Origin: Pseudomonadota bacterium
Lineage (GTDB): Bacteria; Myxococcota; UBA9042; PHBI01
Reading direction: 5' to 3'
Assembly: GCA_005788935.1 (NCBI GenBank)
Contig: SYAK01000192.1
Span: forward strand, 1-5,351
Length of the DNA stretch: 5,351 nucleotides
Notes under the pieces: generated by a model
Seen by the model: only the letters and a program-made list of their open reading frames with translations
Told to the model about the DNA's origin: nothing
Databases searched by the model: none
Shown: one piece after another, positions 1-5,351 of the stretch
How the letters are laid out: every line of letters starts with the position of its first letter
How positions within the stretch are numbered: the stretch's first letter is position 1
Position numbers and translations under genes: made by a program

Positions 1-238
1 AGAGCTGCGGGATGGTCGGCCAGTCGCTGTAGCTCTTGACGCCCTCGCGGATGTTGCCGTCGGCGAGGACGTTGACCGTGTGAAACGGCGTCCCGAGCTC
101 GGTCAGGATGCCCGCCACGGTGGCCGAGAAGCCGCACTGCGGGAAGACCTTGGTGCCCTTCATGAACAGCAGCACGTCATGCTGCCGGACGAGCGCGTCG
201 ATCTGCTGGTGGTTCGCGTCGGATGCGTCAAAGCCCAT
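1..238 (-). CDS. grxD: Monothiol CGFS glutaredoxin (GrxD/Grx4 family), C-terminus cut by window edge
   Basis: Reading from the ATG at 238 gives 79 residues before the window ends. Seen: a thioredoxin-fold start (DVLLFMKGTK, residues 21-30), the single-cysteine active site P-Q-C-G-F-S with Cys35, and the W-P-T-I-P-Q segment (residues 73-78) carrying the cis-proline. In this family Lys27 of MKG, Cys35 and the TIP loop contact glutathione. The GG-C-D motif that normally follows lies beyond the left edge. CGFS glutaredoxins are cytosolic; they bind a [2Fe-2S] cluster with glutathione, often together with BolA proteins, and pass it to target proteins, and they have little classical disulfide reductase activity. 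A GGAGG site six bases upstream fixes the start. The gene is 203 bp downstream of the MORN-protein gene on the same strand, so it probably forms a separate unit. Family assignment is firm; the symbol is by family resemblance. A BolA-type neighbour cannot be checked here. Confidence 0.93.
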   Translation of the reverse strand, partial: MGFDASDANHQQIDALVRQHDVLLFMKGTKVFPQCGFSATVAGILTELGTPFHTVNVLADGNIREGVKSYSDWPTIPQL

Positions 239-244
239 GTCCTG

Positions 245-249
245 CCTCC
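245..249 (-). promoter_or_regulatory. Ribosome binding site of the glutaredoxin gene
   Basis: GGAGG on the minus strand, with six bases (244-239) before the ATG at 238. Its bases can pair with a CTCCG at 269-265, and a 10-bp palindrome GGCGCGCGCC lies just upstream at 256-265, so the site could be partly folded away in the leader. The pairing is short and unproven. Confidence 0.75.
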
Positions 250-350
250 GAAAATGGCGCGCGCCGGAGCGCCGCGGGTCGGTCGTCTCGCGTTCCCCCG
301 GTTTCGTCGTCGCGGGACCGGGGGCGCGAGCGGCGACAGTGTGCGCCCGT

Positions 351-368
351 CCTTGCGAGACCGCAAGG
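351..368. repeat. Perfect 7-bp inverted repeat (hairpin 2 of the intergenic pair)
   Basis: CCTTGCG at 351-357 is mirrored by CGCAAGG at 362-368 around a 4-base loop. It lies only four bases from the larger hairpin at 373-395, so on the minus strand the two would form back-to-back stems between the MORN-protein gene and the glutaredoxin gene. No T-run follows in either direction. It could be part of a terminator region, an RNA-processing site or an operator. Confidence 0.45.
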
Positions 369-372
369 GGCG

Positions 373-395
373 AATCGGACCTCGCGGGTCCGATT
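373..395 (-). terminator. Perfect 9-bp inverted repeat, candidate terminator or operator after the operon
   Basis: AATCGGACC at 373-381 and GGTCCGATT at 387-395 are exact reverse complements with a 5-base loop; a G-T wobble (372/396) could add one pair. The hairpin starts 46 bases beyond the stop codon of the MORN-protein gene, a usual place for an operon-end hairpin. Only a short ATT, not a real T-tract, ends the stem on the minus strand, so it is not a textbook intrinsic terminator. Alternatively it is a dyad operator: a TTGAAA (399-394) overlaps its upstream edge, but the matching -10 (GATTCG after 17 bases) is poor. The inverted repeat is certain; its role is open. Confidence 0.4.
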
Positions 396-441
396 TCAAC
401 CAGGCCAGCCCACGCGGGCCGCGAGGGGGTGCGAGCCACCC

Positions 442-2898
442 TCAGGGGGCGGGCGGTCTTGCCTTCGCCTCGCGGCCGTCGACGTAGCTCGCGCTGCGCC
501 AGACGCTGCCGTTGGCCCGATACCAGGTCCAGACGCCCGCGCGCCGCCCCTTGTCGTAGGTGCCCTCCGAGGCCACCTTGCCGTCGGGCCAGAAGGTCTT
601 CCATGCGCCCGTCTCCTCGTCGTCGACGAAGGTCCCCTCCTGCTGCCGTCGGCCCTCGGCGTCGAACCACGCCCACGGCCCCTGCTTCTTGCCAGCCTCG
701 TAACGACCTGAAATGGCAGGCTTGCCAGTCGCATGGAAGACCTGCCAGTCGCCCTGCTCAACGCCCGCCGCGAAGGTCCCGCGGAAGCGCGCCGCCCCGT
801 TCGGGTGGAAGCCCTCCCACGCCCCGTCCTCGACGCCAGCCTGGAAGGTACCCTTCAGCATCGTCTGGCCACTCTCGTACCAGAAGGTCCACGGCCCCGA
901 GGGCTTGCCCTCCTCGAAGCGGCCCTCCTTCTCGCGTTTGCCGTTCGGAAACCAGAAGATCCACTGCTGCTCCTGAGACCGCAGGACCTCGCCGCGGGCG
1001 GCCGCCTCGCCGGACTTCGGGGCGGGCGTCACGGCCTCTCCCGCCGCCGCTTCGGGCGTCTCCTCGACGACTGGCGCCGCCTCGACGGGGATCTCCCCCG
1101 CCTCCACCGTCGCCTCCACCCTCGGGCTTCCCCCGCCTTCTCCGTCCGCCTCCGCCCGCATGGCGTCCGCGGTACCCGCAGGCGCCCAACGACAGGCCTC
1201 GCAGCCCGCGGCCCGCTCGTCGGCGAGTACGTGCCACTTGCCGCCCGCGCCCTCGCAGGCGTCCTGCCCCGTCCCGACCTCGGCCCCCTCGACGAACGCC
1301 ACCTCGCGCCACAGCTCGCCATTCTTCCAGTAAAATCGCCAGGTCCCATGACGTTTGCCAGCGCGCATCGGCCCCTCGGAGGCCAGCTCGCCGGTCTCGT
1401 GCCAGAACCGCCACGGCCCCTCTTCCGCGTCCGCCACGTGCGCACCCGCCGACCGCAGGCTGCCCTCCCAGTGGAAGTTCTCCCACGCGCCGGTGCGCTC
1501 GCCGCTCTCGCTGTAGGTGCCGCGCCACGCGGGCCGCTGCGTCAGATAATACGCGGTCCACATGCCGAAGCGATCGTCCCGCTTGAAGGCCCCCTCGACC
1601 TTGACCTCGCCGGTGTTGTAGCCCGCCGTCATCGGCCCGTCGCGCACGCCACCGTCCCACGTCTCGCGCAGCTCGAGGTTGCCGTTCTCGAAGTTCAGCG
1701 TCCACACGCCGTGTCGCGCGCCACCGCGCCAGGCGCCAGACTCGCGCAGCTTGCCGTTTGGCCAGTACGCGACCCAGGCCCCGGTGCCTGCCGTGATGGT
1801 TGCAGTTCCAAAGATCTTGCCGGTCGCGTCCCGCCACATCCAGTCGCCGTCGGGCACGCCGCTCCGCATGCGACCCTCGACGAGGACCTTTCCGTCCTTG
1901 TGAAACTCGGTGACCGGGCCGTCGAGCACGCCGCCTTCCCAGGTCTCGGCGCGGCGCTTCTCGCCAGTGTCATACCAGCTCGTCCAGACACCGAGGCGCT
2001 TCGTGTCCGGCGGTTCGCCGACGAGGCAGCCCTCCTCGCGCCGCACGAGATCCACGGCCCATGTCCCGCGCCCGGCCTCACAGGCGGCGACCCCGTCCGG
2101 GCTCTGGCGCCTGTCGGCGCGCCACAGGACCTCGCGGAACCGGAAGCCGTTCGCGAAGTGCTCTGTCCAGAGCCCGTCCCGCAGCCCCTCGACGTAGGGT
2201 CCCTCCTCGAGCAGGCTGCCCGACTCCGCGTCGTGGAAGCGCCACACGCCGACGCGCTTGCCAGCCTTGTAGTCGCCGACCGAGACGAGCAGCCCCCGGT
2301 CGCTCCACTCGTACCAGGTCCCTTCTTCCTGTCCCTTGATGTAGCGTCCCTCACGGCGCTTGACGCAGGCGTGGGACCACTCGACGAAGGGCCCGTCGAG
2401 CGCGTCATCGACATAGGCCCCCTCGATCATCGGCCCGCCATGCGGCGCGAACTGGCGCCAGGGGCCCTCGCGCCTCCCCGAGCCGTCGTCGCGATAGACC
2501 CTGGACTCGCGCGGGTTGCCGTTGCGCCAGAACGAGCGTCGTTCGCCCGCGACCTTGTCGGCCTTGTGGGTCATGACCGCCATGACCTCGCCCGTCGGGA
2601 AGAACTGGATGGCCGGGCCCTCCATGCGCTCGCCGTCCTTCGCGAGCAGCGCCGTCAGGACGCCGTCGTTCTCCTCGTCGTAGAGCTCCCAGACGCCTGT
2701 CTGGGCCCCTCGCCGGTGGCAGCCCTTGAGGCGCGCCGAGTCGTACCAGCTTCCGCCCGCGGCCTCGCAGGCGCGCTTGCCGCGGACAAGGCCCTTGAGG
2801 ACATCGTCGGGGCGCGGGGCCTCCGCGTACCCAGGGGTGGCCCCGAGCGCGAGCGCGGCGACAGACAGGACACGGCACATGAAGGCGTTGCGCTTCAA
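442..2898 (-). CDS. Exported MORN/YwqK-repeat protein with three paired-cysteine modules
   Basis: An 818-residue protein of MORN_2/YwqK type (COG2849-like). Residues 1-25 look like a Sec signal peptide (KR near the start, hydrophobic 10-20, cleavage after G-Y-A at 25) with no lipobox, so it is probably periplasmic, surface or secreted. By eye there are about 25 repeats of about 24 residues with the pattern G-x-W-x-x-(W/Y/F)-x-x-(N/D/T)-G-x(5-7)-G-x-(Y/F/W), in three arrays: roughly 67-263 (8), 302-541 (10) and 645-808 (7). Each array is preceded by a module ACE-x-x-(G/R)-G-x-W-x(8-10)-GC: Cys44/60, Cys273/291, Cys548/566. An Ala/Glu/Pro-rich linker (about 571-640) follows the third module. 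I chose the TTG start at 2898 because GGAGG lies seven bases upstream and it overlaps the preceding stop as TTGA; the ATG at 2880 has no such site. Databases often label such proteins 'YwqK family antitoxin', but nothing here suggests a toxin. Repeats like these usually form beta-hairpin solenoids; the ligand is unknown. Confidence 0.9.
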   Translation of the reverse strand: MKRNAFMCRVLSVAALALGATPGYAEAPRPDDVLKGLVRGKRACEAAGGSWYDSARLKGCHRRGAQTGVWELYDEENDGVLTALLAKDGERMEGPAIQFFPTGEVMAVMTHKADKVAGERRSFWRNGNPRESRVYRDDGSGRREGPWRQFAPHGGPMIEGAYVDDALDGPFVEWSHACVKRREGRYIKGQEEGTWYEWSDRGLLVSVGDYKAGKRVGVWRFHDAESGSLLEEGPYVEGLRDGLWTEHFANGFRFREVLWRADRRQSPDGVAACEAGRGTWAVDLVRREEGCLVGEPPDTKRLGVWTSWYDTGEKRRAETWEGGVLDGPVTEFHKDGKVLVEGRMRSGVPDGDWMWRDATGKIFGTATITAGTGAWVAYWPNGKLRESGAWRGGARHGVWTLNFENGNLELRETWDGGVRDGPMTAGYNTGEVKVEGAFKRDDRFGMWTAYYLTQRPAWRGTYSESGERTGAWENFHWEGSLRSAGAHVADAEEGPWRFWHETGELASEGPMRAGKRHGTWRFYWKNGELWREVAFVEGAEVGTGQDACEGAGGKWHVLADERAAGCEACRWAPAGTADAMRAEADGEGGGSPRVEATVEAGEIPVEAAPVVEETPEAAAGEAVTPAPKSGEAAARGEVLRSQEQQWIFWFPNGKREKEGRFEEGKPSGPWTFWYESGQTMLKGTFQAGVEDGAWEGFHPNGAARFRGTFAAGVEQGDWQVFHATGKPAISGRYEAGKKQGPWAWFDAEGRRQQEGTFVDDEETGAWKTFWPDGKVASEGTYDKGRRAGVWTWYRANGSVWRSASYVDGREAKARPPAP
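475..966 (-). repeat. Tandem MORN/YwqK array 3 (about 7 units)
   Basis: Protein residues 645-808, the most regular array. Units begin GPWTFWYESG, GAWEGFHPNG, GDWQVFHATG, GPWAWFDAEG, GAWKTFWPDG and GVWTWYRANG, spaced exactly 24 residues (72 bp). The DNA has diverged, so the repeat is clear at protein level only. It ends about 10 residues before the stop codon. Confidence 0.85.
970..1188 (-). other. Low-complexity Ala/Glu/Pro/Gly linker inside the MORN protein
   Basis: Residues about 571-643 are dominated by A, E, P, G and V (for example EATVEAGEIPVEAAPVVEE) with no repeat-type W-x-x-W pattern. It separates the third cysteine module from the last MORN array and is probably disordered. The other two modules are joined to their arrays directly. 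Confidence 0.7.
1192..1260 (-). repeat. Paired-cysteine module, copy 3
   Basis: Residues 547-569: ACEGAGGKW, then ten residues to GC, with Cys548 and Cys566 and an extra Cys569. The Cys-to-Trp distance (seven) is the same as in the other two copies, supporting a shared origin and a likely disulfide-bonded mini-domain. Confidence 0.7.
1276..1995 (-). repeat. Tandem MORN/YwqK array 2 (about 10 units)
   Basis: Protein residues 302-541. Units begin GVWTSWYDTG, GPVTEFHKDG, GDWMWRDATG, GAWVAYWPNG, GVWTLNFENG, GPMTAGYNTG, GMWTAYYLTQ, GAWENFHWEG, GPWRFWHETG and GTWRFYWKNG. Period is 21-25 residues; the third unit (from 351) is slightly short. Confidence 0.82.
2026..2088 (-). repeat. Paired-cysteine module, copy 2
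   Basis: Residues 271-291: AACEAGRGTW followed by ten residues and GC, with Cys273 and Cys291. It sits between the first and second MORN arrays. It matches copy 1 at A-C-E-A, the Gly two before the Trp, the Trp and the final Gly-Cys. Confidence 0.7.
2110..2700 (-). repeat. Tandem MORN/YwqK array 1 (about 8 units)
   Basis: Protein residues 67-263, the most diverged array. Units begin GVWELYDEEN, GPAIQFFPTG, GERRSFWRNG, GPWRQFAPHG, GPFVEWSHAC, GTWYEWSDRG, GVWRFHDAES and GLWTEHFANG. The fifth unit carries a lone cysteine (Cys178). Confidence 0.8.
2719..2775 (-). repeat. Paired-cysteine module, copy 1
   Basis: Residues 42-60: RACEAAGGSWYDSARLKGC with Cys44 and Cys60, seven residues from first Cys to Trp. 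It lies just after the mature N-terminus and directly before the first MORN array. Confidence 0.7.
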
Positions 2899-4934
2899 CG
2901 GTCTTCCTCCGGGTCAAGGACGCGGGACTTCAGGAGCCCCTTCAGCGCCTCGTCGGCGCTTTGGCGTACGGGCGAGCCGTCGAGCGAGTGGATGTCGGTC
3001 GAGGTCAGCTCGACCTTCGGCGAGAACAGCTCGTCGACGAAGGCGTCGAGCGCGAGCGCGGCCTTCGTCGCTCCCTCGGGCAGCGTCTTGCCGTCCTCGA
3101 AACGGGTCTCCTTGCAGCCGAACTTGAAGCCGTCGGCGGACCCGAGGCAGATCGTCACGCGGGCCTCGCCCTCGGCCTCGACGGACACGCCAAAGGGGGT
3201 GGCGCCGCCTGTCTCGAAGCGGGCGTGGTCGTGGATCCGGGCCGCGACCGCGTCGGCGAGCGCGCCGCCCGAGACGGTGACACCGACGTGGAGACGGGCG
3301 CCGAGGTCCCGCAGGAGGCCGGGGAAGCGCTGCAGGACCTTCTTCAGCGCGGCGACCTGGGCTGGTGCATCGGGGGCGGCGCCGAGCTCGGCGTCGGAGA
3401 GCGCGGCGATCGCCTCGGCGCGCGCCACGAGCAGGGCGTTGTCCTTCGCGAGCGCCGACGCGGCCGTTCGGGCGCGAGCGGCCGCGTTCTCGAAGTCTTC
3501 GGCCTGGAAGGCGAATTCGGCGGCGACCGCGTCGAAGTAGGCCAGCGCGCGACCATCGAGGTGCGGGGCGTCGAGCGCGCGGGCCTCCTCGAGGGCCGCC
3601 ATGGCGAGGCCTGGCCCGAAGATGCGCGCCACAGCGCCGGCGTACCAGGGGCGGACGCCGCGCATGAAGGGCCGGAGGTTCACGACGAGCAGCGCGTCAT
3701 CGGCCGCGAGGTGCATGAGAATCCGCTGCAACTCCAGGCGCTTGAGTTCGAGCGCGCCGCGCTCCCAGGCGAGGCTTGCGCGCCGGAGCAGCGGCTCATG
3801 GGAGGCCGCGTCCTCGAGTTGCCGGATGCGGGCGTCGAGGAGGATCCAGTAAAGGATGCCGTGGGCGAAGCGGATGTCCTCGTTCGACAGGCTGACCATG
3901 CCGGCCCGGTCAGGCGCCGTGAAGACGATCTTGGCATATTCGACGCCATCCTCGAACTTGCCAAGTGACAGCAATATTTCCGCAAGCAGCGCCTTGTTGT
4001 TCTTGTCGAACATCTGGCGGTAGCGCGGTTCAATCGGGTAGCTGCGGATCTTGCGGTAGGCCGAGATGGCCTTCTGGAACTCGCCCTTCTGCAGGTGGGC
4101 CGACAGGAGATGCTCCCAGGTCGACGAGGGGCAGTCCTTCAGTTCGGCCCGCGCGGCGCGGCGTGAGTAGTCCTCGACCGCGTCGAAGTGGAACTGCATG
4201 AGCGCACTCTGCGCCGTGTTGAAGAGCAGGATGCAGCTGCGGCCCTGCGTCCCTTCGATGCCCTTCTTGCCCCAGGTGTAGGCCTGCGTCTTGTCGCGCC
4301 GTTCGTCATGCACCGCCATGATGCCGTTGTAGCCGGCCACCCGCTCATAGAACTCATCGGAATAGATGAATTTCTCGCCGACCTTCAGCGCCTCGTCGAA
4401 GCGTCCGAGCTTCATCAGCGGCCAGATGCTCTCGCTCTCGAGGCGCGGCTCGTAGAGGGCGTCATGCTCGGCGATGAGCCGCAGCTGCCCCTCGCGGTCG
4501 TCCATCTCGCCGAGCAGATCGGCCTGCGCGTCAAGCAGCCGCTTGTGCCACATGCGCGCCGCCGCGTCCGTCGGGCGCGCGCCGAAGCGGGCCTCGAGCA
4601 TGCCCCGGGTCTGGTCGTACAGATAGCCCGCGCGGGCGTGGTGGCCGTCCCAGACGTGCATGACCTGGGCGAGCACCCAGTGGCCCAGAAACGACCCCGG
4701 GTGGGCCTTCAGCGCGGCCTCCGCCTTCTCTCTCGCGACGACTGGCTTGCTCGCGCCGAGCGCGTCCCACGCCTCTCGCTCGACCGCGTCGCCCGCGAGC
4801 CACGCCGCATCGGGCCGCGGGTCCGCTGGCAGGGCGGTCTCTGGGGCCTCGAGCAACGCGTCGCAGCCGCTGCCGACCCCTCCGAGGAGGAGGGCGCTTG
4901 CGGCGGCGGTCAGGGCGACGAGGGTCTGCCTCAC
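2895..4934 (-). CDS. Probable TPR-containing lipoprotein of unknown function
   Basis: A 679-residue protein. The N-terminus has Arg2, a hydrophobic stretch (5-20) and V-G-S-G-C24, a plausible though imperfect lipobox (Gly rather than Leu at -3), so it is probably processed at Cys24 and membrane-anchored facing the periplasm. Residues about 45-540 are almost all helical, with TPR-like pairs such as PLMKLGRFDEALKVGEK (172-188), LLSAHLQKGEFQKAISAY (276-293), LSLGKFEDGVEYAK (322-335) and AFQAEDFENAAARAR (475-489). TPR arrays usually bind partner proteins. Residues about 545-640 change to an apparent alpha/beta domain with Cys596 and Cys607 that I do not recognise; no catalytic motif is visible. 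The GTG start at 4934 is chosen because GGAGG lies five bases upstream and it overlaps the MoxR stop as GTGA; the far end overlaps the MORN gene as TTGA. Codons in the central part are less GC3-biased than the rest. Lipoprotein and TPR assignments are inference from pattern; the biological role is unknown. Confidence 0.88.
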   Translation of the reverse strand: MRQTLVALTAAASALLLGGVGSGCDALLEAPETALPADPRPDAAWLAGDAVEREAWDALGASKPVVAREKAEAALKAHPGSFLGHWVLAQVMHVWDGHHARAGYLYDQTRGMLEARFGARPTDAAARMWHKRLLDAQADLLGEMDDREGQLRLIAEHDALYEPRLESESIWPLMKLGRFDEALKVGEKFIYSDEFYERVAGYNGIMAVHDERRDKTQAYTWGKKGIEGTQGRSCILLFNTAQSALMQFHFDAVEDYSRRAARAELKDCPSSTWEHLLSAHLQKGEFQKAISAYRKIRSYPIEPRYRQMFDKNNKALLAEILLSLGKFEDGVEYAKIVFTAPDRAGMVSLSNEDIRFAHGILYWILLDARIRQLEDAASHEPLLRRASLAWERGALELKRLELQRILMHLAADDALLVVNLRPFMRGVRPWYAGAVARIFGPGLAMAALEEARALDAPHLDGRALAYFDAVAAEFAFQAEDFENAAARARTAASALAKDNALLVARAEAIAALSDAELGAAPDAPAQVAALKKVLQRFPGLLRDLGARLHVGVTVSGGALADAVAARIHDHARFETGGATPFGVSVEAEGEARVTICLGSADGFKFGCKETRFEDGKTLPEGATKAALALDAFVDELFSPKVELTSTDIHSLDGSPVRQSADEALKGLLKSRVLDPEEDR
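2905..2910 (-). promoter_or_regulatory. Ribosome binding site deciding the TTG start of the MORN protein
   Basis: GGAGGA on the minus strand, six bases before TTG at 2898. It is inside the last codons of the upstream lipoprotein gene. The alternative ATG at 2880 has no purine-rich site at suitable distance, so this site argues for the TTG start and for coupling to the gene before it. Confidence 0.75.
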
Positions 4935-5351
4935 GCGCCCCTCCGCAGGCCCGCTCGCGCGAGGGCCTCGAACGGCCGCGTCAGCGCATCGCGGATGACG
5001 GGGGCCGCGTCATCGACGCCCGGGACGAGCTCCATGCGGTGCTTGAAGAGCGGGACCGCGAGGTGGGCGATGTCGTCGGGGCTCACGAAGTCCCGCCCGC
5101 GCAGCGCCGCGAGGGTCTGCAGCGCCGGGATGGCGAGGACGAGGGCGCGGGTCGAGACCCCCTGCAGGACGCGCTTGTCCTCGCGGAGCGTCCGCGCGAT
5201 GTCGACGAGGCACTCGTGGATGGCAGGTGCGACGTGGACCGTCGTGCGCAGGAGGTCGCGGGCCGCGAGCAGCTCGGTGCGCGAGAGCTGTGGCAGGTCG
5301 GTCGGGGCCCGCGGGCTGCCCCAGGTCCGCAGCACGGCGAGCTCTGCGTCG
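4931..5351 (-). CDS. MoxR-family AAA+ ATPase, C-terminal lid only (5' end outside window)
   Basis: The frame is open through the right edge; the first full codon is at 5350 and about 139 residues are visible. The GTG at 5335 is an internal Val, not a start. Seen: L-S-R-T-E-L-L-A-A-R, then the helical lid V-D-I-A-R-T-L, the GVSTRA segment (5161-5144) matching the GASPRA sensor-2 region with its arginine, A-A-L-R-G-R-D-F-V-S-P-D-D-I, and L-F-K-H-R-M near the end. This order is characteristic of MoxR proteins; Walker A, Walker B and sensor 1 lie outside. MoxR ATPases are cytoplasmic chaperone-like AAA+ proteins that help mature or assemble partner proteins, often with VWA-domain partners encoded nearby. 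Here the next genes downstream are instead a TPR lipoprotein and a MORN-repeat protein; VWA or DUF58 partners could lie upstream. The stop overlaps the next start by 4 nt. Family is confident, substrate unknown. Confidence 0.9.
   Translation of the reverse strand, partial: DAELAVLRTWGSPRAPTDLPQLSRTELLAARDLLRTTVHVAPAIHECLVDIARTLREDKRVLQGVSTRALVLAIPALQTLAALRGRDFVSPDDIAHLAVPLFKHRMELVPGVDDAAPVIRDALTRPFEALARAGLRRGA
4940..4944 (-). promoter_or_regulatory. Ribosome binding site of the TPR lipoprotein
   Basis: GGAGG on the minus strand, five bases before the GTG start at 4934 and inside the last codons of the MoxR gene. It supports GTG as the true start. Confidence 0.75.

Larger units (their letters stand above)
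239..441. other. Intergenic region between the operon end and the glutaredoxin gene
   Basis: No convincing coding sequence lies here; open frames through it are antisense or overlap neighbours without family resemblance. It holds the two perfect inverted repeats (351-368, 373-395) and the glutaredoxin leader. A glutaredoxin promoter is expected here, but the best sigma70-like pairs on the minus strand are weak (TTGAAA-17-GATTCG from 399; TTGCGG-17-CACACT from 367), so none is called. Confidence 0.6.

Noticed and set aside
373..395. Textbook intrinsic terminator
   Set aside because: The stem is perfect but no run of T follows on either strand, so only a candidate call with low confidence is justified.
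475..966. 72-bp periodicity that could suggest a CRISPR or satellite array
   Set aside because: The period corresponds to 24-residue protein repeats in frame, the DNA units are diverged, and there are no identical repeats with unique spacers.
108..1586. 492-codon open frame on the plus strand
   Set aside because: The product is extremely Arg/Pro/Ser-rich low complexity, crosses the glutaredoxin gene, the intergenic gap and the MORN gene in antisense, and has no recognisable fold.
758..1837. 359-codon frame on the minus strand inside the MORN gene
   Set aside because: It is a shifted frame of the MORN gene, rich in Arg and Gly, whereas the main frame shows clear repeats throughout. No frameshift is needed to explain the gene.
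442..2898. Toxin-antitoxin role suggested by the usual 'YwqK family antitoxin' label
   Set aside because: The protein has a signal peptide and about 25 repeats, and no small toxin gene or polymorphic-toxin domain is nearby. The label follows repeat type only.
733..3540. 935-codon open frame on the plus strand
   Set aside because: It lies wholly antisense to the MORN and lipoprotein genes and spans their junction. The translation is Arg/Ala/Pro/Leu-rich without domains; strong GC3 bias on the minus strand removes stops from this frame.
4931..5335. GTG at 5335 as the start of a small 134-residue gene
   Set aside because: The frame continues open to the window edge with sequence fitting the MoxR lid, so this Val is internal and the gene is merely cut by the window.

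Overview
This is a GC-rich window in which all four supported genes lie on the minus strand, so transcription runs from high to low coordinates. The very high third-position GC, two non-ATG starts, a long secreted MORN (YwqK-type) repeat protein and a TPR-type lipoprotein beside a MoxR ATPase all fit a Gram-negative bacterium of the Myxococcota or a related deltaproteobacterial lineage. That placement is an inference; no marker gene fixes it.

Right to left (5' to 3'): the C-terminal lid of a MoxR-family AAA+ ATPase runs off the right edge (5351-4931). Its TGA overlaps, in GTGA, the GTG start of a 679-residue probable lipoprotein with TPR-like helical repeats and an unassigned alpha/beta C-terminal domain (4934-2895). 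The TGA of that gene overlaps, in TTGA, the TTG start of an 818-residue exported protein made of about 25 MORN/YwqK repeats (2898-442). The two 4-nt overlaps, each preceded by a strong GGAGG site, make these three genes one translationally coupled operon. Its promoter must lie beyond the right edge.

A 203-bp intergenic gap (239-441) follows, with two adjacent perfect inverted repeats. After it comes a monothiol CGFS glutaredoxin of the GrxD/Grx4 type, which runs off the left edge. The gap and hairpins suggest that the glutaredoxin is a separate unit, most likely housekeeping iron-sulfur or iron metabolism.

How the genes may work together: a cytoplasmic MoxR chaperone-like ATPase is encoded with a membrane-anchored TPR protein and a secreted repeat protein. 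This points to assembly or maintenance of an envelope or surface structure, but no function can be assigned from sequence. The most unusual element is the MORN protein: its repeats form three arrays, each preceded by a copy of a small paired-cysteine module with consensus ACE-x-x-(G/R)-G-x-W-x(8-10)-GC. The window shows no mobile element, CRISPR array, tRNA or rRNA.
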